Source: Candidatus Eremiobacterota bacterium
GTDB taxonomy: Bacteria > Vulcanimicrobiota > CADAWZ01 > Ess09-12
Assembly: GCA_031082125.1 (NCBI GenBank)
Contig: JAVHLM010000009.1
Coordinates: 19,011-83,010, forward strand
Direction: 5' to 3'
Length of the DNA stretch: 64,000 nt
Shown: positions 59,770 through 64,000 of the stretch, in pieces
How positions within the stretch are numbered: position 1 is the first letter of the stretch
Layout of the letters: every line of letters begins with the position of its first letter
Position numbers and translations under genes: made by a program
The notes under the pieces: model-generated
Database searches by the model: none
Told to the model about the DNA's origin: nothing
The model's input: only the letters and a program-made list of their open reading frames with translations

Positions 59770-62298
59770 GTGATAAGTAATGTAGGACCATTGACACCCG
59801 ATCTTCAGAGCGCTCAGGGATTGAGAGGACCTGCCGCAAACCTTGGAAGTGCTTCACCGGAGATAGCCTTGCAGGCAGACGGCACGGTGTTCTCATCGCC
59901 TGGCGAAGATGACATCGCAGCCCAGAAAGCAAAGCTGGACGCGATGAAAGGCGCCACGCAGCAGGCAGGAGGAGCGGCACAGCCCCCAAAGCTTGTGGCA
60001 GTGGAAGAGCCCTTTGAAAAATCAAAGACCTATATTCCTTCAGCAAAAGCGAAGCTCATTGAGACTGAGACAACGGTGAGCAACCTCAAAAGGCTTGCCA
60101 TAGGCATCAAGCTCAAGGAAAACGTCCTCATGGAAGGCCCCACGGGCGCGGGCAAGACGGCCCTCGTGAAAAACCTCGCCCACCTCACGAGAAATGAGCT
60201 CCGGCGCATCAACCTGAGTGACATGACCGATATCACCGAGATCATAGGCGGCTTCAAACCGACAACAGACGCAGAGACCGGGAAGCAGAAATTTGAGTGG
60301 CGCGACGGCATCGTCGTCGAGGCCATGCGCAAAGGCCAGTGGCTCCTCCTTGACGAGATCAACCTCGCCAATCCTGACATTCTTGAGCGAATGAACTCCC
60401 TCTTCGATGATGACCGCTACCTGGTGCTCTCAGAGAAGCCTGACAACGAGATGGTGAAGCCCGATCCCAATTTCATGATTTTCTGTACCATGAACCCGGC
60501 TTCCTATTCAGGCAGAAAAGAGCTCTCCGACGCGATGAAGAACAGGCTCCACATGATGTGGGTCGATTCCCTTCCCCCTGCTGAGAACGTGGAGATAATG
60601 AAGGCCATCTCCAAGACCAAGCTCCCCGACGAGACCTTGCTCAAGATGGCCATGTTCAACCAGACCATCGCCGACCTTGCCGAGCACCGCCAGCTGGGAA
60701 AGCGCGACGGCCCTTATCCCTTCACGCTGAGGGATGTCATCAAGTGGCTCGGCAGGATTGAAGAGCACAAGGGCGATTACGGCGACATCAACCAGGTCAT
60801 TTACCAGGAAGGGCAGCGTGTCTATGTGGACCGCTTCCAGACCAAGGAGGACCGCGACCTTGTCGAGGATACCCTGAAGGCCGTTTTCGGGAAGGCCGCC
60901 ATGCCGACCCAGAGGAACAAGGAGATCAAGGACCTGGGCAATGGCAATGTGCAGATAGGCAATGCAGTCATTGAGAAAAACCCTCTCGGCGGCGAGTTCG
61001 TGCCCGGTGAAGACTCAAAGCTCATCCTCACCGGTACCGGCATGGACCAGATGGAGAAAATCGCGGGCTGCGTGCAGAACGACGAGATGGTCCTGCTCGT
61101 GGGGCCCACTGCCTCCGGAAAGACGTCGTACGTGAGATACCTCGCGAACATTGCCAATACCAACATAAGGCGCTATAACCTGAGCCAGCAGACCGACACC
61201 ACCGACTTCATCGGCGGCTTCGTGCCCACGGGGCAGCCCGGGCAATTCGCCTGGCGCGACGGCATCCTCGTCGAATCGATGAAGCCCAAGTGCATCCGCG
61301 ACACCCAGCTTATGACAAAGGCCGGCGCAGGCGACAACGTCAGGAGCCTTCCGGCGGGGACAAGACTCAACTATTATATGACCAAGGACATCAACGGAGA
61401 AAAGTGGAGCTTCGTGGAATGCTCCGACGGCCAGAAGGGCTGGGTCAAGGACAACAACCTGAAGTCCGACTGGATAATCTTCGACGAGATCAACCTCGCC
61501 GAGCCGTCAATCCTCGAGAGGATCAACTCCCTTCTCGACGACGACCGCTCGCTGGTCCTCACGGAAAAGAACAACGAGCGCATCCAGGCTCATCCCTCGT
61601 TCAAGATATTCGCCACCATGAACCCGGCGACAGGGCGCTACGCGGGAAGAAAAGAGCTCTCCCTCGCGATGCGCAACAGATTCACCGAGATATGGCATGA
61701 CGAGCTCAAGAACCCCGCGGAGATAAAGACCATCGTGCAGTTCTTCATGCGCAAGGTGCCTGAAGGCAAGGAACTGGGCTCCAAGATGGTGGACTTCCAG
61801 ACCGAGCTCAAGGACAAGGTGATGAAAAAGGAGATCGGAGCCAAGCAGCGCGGCGGCTACGTCTATACCCTCAGAAACCTCAAGTACTGGAGCAATTACT
61901 GCAAGTCACTCTACACAGATGAGCTGGAGAGCCAGATCCAGGCAAAAATCCAGGACAACCTCGTGGCCAAGGGGATGGACAAGGACAAGGCCCAGAGGGC
62001 TGCCATGAAGAAGGTCATGACGATGGCAAACGGCCTCGGCAAGGGAGAAACGGTCTGGACAGCCGCCGAGACCAAGCTCAAGGCCGAGCTTGATGCCGAG
62101 AAGATTGACATCAAGGCCCTCAAGGCGGAGGCCCTCAAGAAAGCATTCATTGAAGGCGCCGTGCACTGCTACTCCGACGAGATGCCCGACAAGAAGGACA
62201 GGGAAGCAGTGCTCGAGCTCGCGAAAAAGCACTTTGAAGGGACGGGAAAGCCTTCCGACCAGATCTATGAGGAATGGAAGAAGGCGGGCATACTCTAA
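59770..62298 (+). CDS. Double-AAA ATPase (MoxR/midasin-like) with SH3-like insertion
   Basis: 842 residues; GTG start. The first ~95 residues are low-complexity. AAA1: Walker A GPTGAGKT (123-130), Walker B LLLDEINLA (192-200), sensor FMIFCTMNPASYSGRKE. AAA2: Walker A GPTASGKT (445-452), Walker B IIFDEINLA (Asp572), sensor FKIFATMNPATGRYAGRKE. The paired modules and the GRKELS/AMRNR signatures fit the AAA_5 branch of MoxR and eukaryotic midasin. Between strand GILVESMK (498-505) and Walker B of AAA2 lies an extra ~60 residues (about 506-566): AGTRLNYYMT ... GEKWSFVECSDGQKGWVKDNNLK, a bacterial SH3-like fold. A long helical C terminus follows. The HExxH protein is 30 bases downstream. Confidence 0.85.
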   Translation: MISNVGPLTPDLQSAQGLRGPAANLGSASPEIALQADGTVFSSPGEDDIAAQKAKLDAMKGATQQAGGAAQPPKLVAVEEPFEKSKTYIPSAKAKLIETETTVSNLKRLAIGIKLKENVLMEGPTGAGKTALVKNLAHLTRNELRRINLSDMTDITEIIGGFKPTTDAETGKQKFEWRDGIVVEAMRKGQWLLLDEINLANPDILERMNSLFDDDRYLVLSEKPDNEMVKPDPNFMIFCTMNPASYSGRKELSDAMKNRLHMMWVDSLPPAENVEIMKAISKTKLPDETLLKMAMFNQTIADLAEHRQLGKRDGPYPFTLRDVIKWLGRIEEHKGDYGDINQVIYQEGQRVYVDRFQTKEDRDLVEDTLKAVFGKAAMPTQRNKEIKDLGNGNVQIGNAVIEKNPLGGEFVPGEDSKLILTGTGMDQMEKIAGCVQNDEMVLLVGPTASGKTSYVRYLANIANTNIRRYNLSQQTDTTDFIGGFVPTGQPGQFAWRDGILVESMKPKCIRDTQLMTKAGAGDNVRSLPAGTRLNYYMTKDINGEKWSFVECSDGQKGWVKDNNLKSDWIIFDEINLAEPSILERINSLLDDDRSLVLTEKNNERIQAHPSFKIFATMNPATGRYAGRKELSLAMRNRFTEIWHDELKNPAEIKTIVQFFMRKVPEGKELGSKMVDFQTELKDKVMKKEIGAKQRGGYVYTLRNLKYWSNYCKSLYTDELESQIQAKIQDNLVAKGMDKDKAQRAAMKKVMTMANGLGKGETVWTAAETKLKAELDAEKIDIKALKAEALKKAFIEGAVHCYSDEMPDKKDREAVLELAKKHFEGTGKPSDQIYEEWKKAGIL

Positions 62299-62328
62299 AA
62301 AGAGCCGTAATGCAAAGGAGCGCTTCAC

Positions 62329-64000
62329 ATGGGTATCATTGACAGAATAAAATCAAGCTTCACGGGGAGCTCATCAAAGCCTCCCCAGAACACACCGCCT
62401 GCCGGGAAAGAGCAGGAGGCTCCGCCAGTCCAGGGCGACACCGTGAACATCTCGGGAAAAAGCGGGAAAGAAGCGCCGCTGAAAGCTGCCGATTCCTCCC
62501 AGGGAGAGGCCAGCGCACCGCCATCTCCTGCACCGCCATCCCAGGGCGATGCAAAGGCCCGGGAATCGCGGGTCCCCGACAGGATATTCATGGATCCGAA
62601 CCAGGATCCATCCGCACAGGGCACCGCAAGTGCACAGGGCCCTGCCGCTGCGCAGAAAGACGAGCCCTCCGAGACAGAGAAGACCCAGAGGATAAAAAAT
62701 ATCATTCACCGCATGTCGGGCCTTGCCAAGGCCTTGGGTGGCGATTTCGCAATGGACGTTCGCGAGGGCCCCATGTGGGCTTATGATTTTGAGCGCAACT
62801 GCATCTATTATCCTGCCGAGGAGCTCGCGAAACGCTCTGATGACTATGCCCTCGGCGTCATCTTCCACGAATCGGGCCACAGGCGTTATTCACGCTGGTT
62901 CGTCGAGGATTCAATGAAACAGAACGAGCCCTTCCTCTTCCTCAACAATGCCGTGGAGGACCCGAGGATCAACAACGTCATTGGCTCGCGTTTTGAAGGC
63001 ATCAAGGACTATTTCAAGTCAGTATATGAAGAGGACCTTTTTACCCCCGAGTTCGCCACGCAGATGAAGGAGAAGATCGTGGACAAGATGGTGAAGGAGG
63101 CCAAGGGGAGGCTCACCGAGGACGAGGCGAGGAAGGTAGTCGATGGCATGCCTTTCCCCATTCCCCGCAACGTCCAGTACGGCATGGGAGTAATCTATGA
63201 CTGGTACACCGGAGGGAAAATGGATCCCAGGATCAAGGATCCTATGGTTCAGCAGGCAATAAAGGACACGGCTGCCGACTTCCATGAAGCCTTCAATCTC
63301 AAGCGCCCCACGCTCACGAAAGATCTCACTCCCAGGGAGGTTGACAAGCAGGCCCGTGAAGCTTACAAGATAGTGAAGGAAAAACTGTGGCCCGTAGTCC
63401 AGAAGCTTGTTGATGAAGACAAGAAAGACATGGCCAACCAGCTTCAGAACCAGCAGGGGCAGCAGGGGCAGCAGTCCGGCCAGGGCCAGCAGGGGCAGCA
63501 GTCCGGCCAGGGACAGCAGTCGGGCCAGGGCCAGCAGTCAGGCCAGGGTCAGCAGGGCCAGCAGTCGGGCCAGGGACAGCAGTCAGGCCAGGGTCAGCAG
63601 GGGCAGCAGGGGCAGCAGTCGGGCCAGGGACAGCAGTCAGGCCAGGGTCAGCAGGGGCAGCAGTCGGGCCAGGGGCAGCAGTCAGGCCAGGGAGACCAGG
63701 CGGGCAAGAAGCCCGAAGAGACAGGCCAGGGCGGCGGCGGCAAGATGACCGAGCAGGAAGCGAAAGACCTCGCTGATAAGGTCATCAATGAGATCGCCAA
63801 GGATATGAACAAGAACCTGGAGTCCAAGGATCCCAACAATGCACGCCCCGGCCAGGGGAACCAGCAGGGAAACCAGCAGGGACAGCAGGGAAACCAGGCA
63901 GGACAGCAGGGCAATCAGCAGGGCCAGCAGGGAAACCAGCAGGGACAGCAGGGAAACCAGCAGGGACAGCAGGGAAACCAGGCAGGACAGCAGGGCAATC
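62329..64000 (+). CDS. HExxH, Gly-Gln-rich partner of the AAA-ATPase (CobT/NorD-like), 3' end missing
   Basis: At least 557 residues, open at the window edge. AAAGGAG 8 bases before ATG 62329. The first ~120 residues are Pro/Ser/Gln-rich. A zincin-like domain has HESGH (His180, His184) and FLFLNNAVEDPRINNVIGSRF about 25-40 residues later, with Glu as a third-ligand candidate. This resembles the HExxH-like domain of VWA proteins such as NorD and CobT that work with MoxR-type ATPases. Two Gly-Gln-rich repeat tracts follow (63451-63696, 63851 to the end). A C-terminal VWA domain would be expected beyond the window but is not seen. Proposed substrate or adaptor of the AAA protein. Confidence 0.78.
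   Translation, partial: MGIIDRIKSSFTGSSSKPPQNTPPAGKEQEAPPVQGDTVNISGKSGKEAPLKAADSSQGEASAPPSPAPPSQGDAKARESRVPDRIFMDPNQDPSAQGTASAQGPAAAQKDEPSETEKTQRIKNIIHRMSGLAKALGGDFAMDVREGPMWAYDFERNCIYYPAEELAKRSDDYALGVIFHESGHRRYSRWFVEDSMKQNEPFLFLNNAVEDPRINNVIGSRFEGIKDYFKSVYEEDLFTPEFATQMKEKIVDKMVKEAKGRLTEDEARKVVDGMPFPIPRNVQYGMGVIYDWYTGGKMDPRIKDPMVQQAIKDTAADFHEAFNLKRPTLTKDLTPREVDKQAREAYKIVKEKLWPVVQKLVDEDKKDMANQLQNQQGQQGQQSGQGQQGQQSGQGQQSGQGQQSGQGQQGQQSGQGQQSGQGQQGQQGQQSGQGQQSGQGQQGQQSGQGQQSGQGDQAGKKPEETGQGGGGKMTEQEAKDLADKVINEIAKDMNKNLESKDPNNARPGQGNQQGNQQGQQGNQAGQQGNQQGQQGNQQGQQGNQQGQQGNQAGQQGN
63451..63696 (+). repeat. Gly-Gln coding repeat (GQQSGQGQQ type)
   Basis: About 245 bases of in-frame, mostly 9-base units encoding GQQ, SGQ and GQQ, with few substitutions. 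Low-complexity, likely flexible linker DNA prone to copy-number change. Confidence 0.85.
63851..64000 (+). repeat. Gly-Asn-Gln coding repeat (GNQQGQQ type)
   Basis: Repeats encoding GNQQGQQ and GNQAGQQ, with short 21-base periodicity, up to the window edge. A second, distinct low-complexity tract in the same protein. Confidence 0.8.

Noticed and set aside
63451..63696. Regular repeats that could be read as a CRISPR array
   Set aside because: Units are about 9 bases, contiguous and in frame with the HExxH protein; there are no spacers.

Overview
The window is a GC-rich (high 50s percent by eye, not computed) stretch of bacterial chromosome with about 54 protein genes, tightly packed on both strands. 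No rRNA, tRNA, CRISPR, insertion sequence or phage structural gene was recognised. Most starts have a strong AGGAGG-type ribosome site. Several promoters have sigma-70 spacing (for example TTGACA-17-TATAAT at 21055-21083). The mix of sensors (PAS, GAF, PilZ, STAS, a histidine kinase, an NtrC-like regulator), type IV pseudopilins, an AMIN amidase, UppP and MltG, and many family-orphan secreted proteins suggests a large-genome, free-living bacterium of an under-sampled lineage. The phylum cannot be fixed from this sequence; Candidatus Eremiobacterota/Xenobia or a similar group is only a guess.

Layout. 1-4.2 kb: a plus-strand signalling operon (degenerate receiver-PAS sensor, STAS, DUF47/PhoU-like, YhcC-type radical SAM, cytosolic histidine kinase). 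4.2-8.7 kb: an HD hydrolase, then a two-gene operon of an S9 peptidase and a CBM48-like esterase. 8.8-17 kb: cell-wall amidase and UppP, an NtrC-like regulator that has lost GAFTGA and Walker B, a URO-D-like protein, nitroreductase, small coiled-coil and zinc-ribbon proteins, and a flavodoxin-like reductase. 17.5-25 kb: FAD reductase, fold-III PLP decarboxylase, histidine phosphatase, an HNH-nuclease-like protein behind a consensus promoter, the rrf2-hcp nitrosative-stress operon, a 43-residue small protein and Ogt. 25.4-33.6 kb: DHH phosphoesterase, PilZ protein, MltG, exported proteins, a PAC2 pair and a glycerate kinase.

33.6-41.4 kb is a pseudopilin cluster. Three tandem PilX-like proteins share near-identical ends but have unrelated, repeat-rich middles, and they are followed by two classical prepilins. 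Two regulatory blocks with the same palindrome and promoter, 110 bp apart in both, drive the cluster. 41.4-52.4 kb: M20 amidohydrolase, a double Cys-cluster protein, a SPASM-type radical SAM enzyme behind a leader hairpin, DUF4416, NAT-like and HAD enzymes, a soluble SPFH protein, GAF and HEAT proteins. 52.6-59.5 kb: phosphohexomutase, zinc-ribbon protein, a lone urocanate hydratase, a GT9 and a GT-C glycosyltransferase, and a YkgJ-like protein.

59.6-64 kb holds the most unusual system. It pairs a double-AAA, midasin/MoxR-like ATPase, with an SH3-like insertion just before its second Walker B, with an HExxH protein carrying very long Gly-Gln repeats that runs off the window. The two are adjacent behind a probable promoter and look like an ATPase-substrate or ATPase-adaptor pair.
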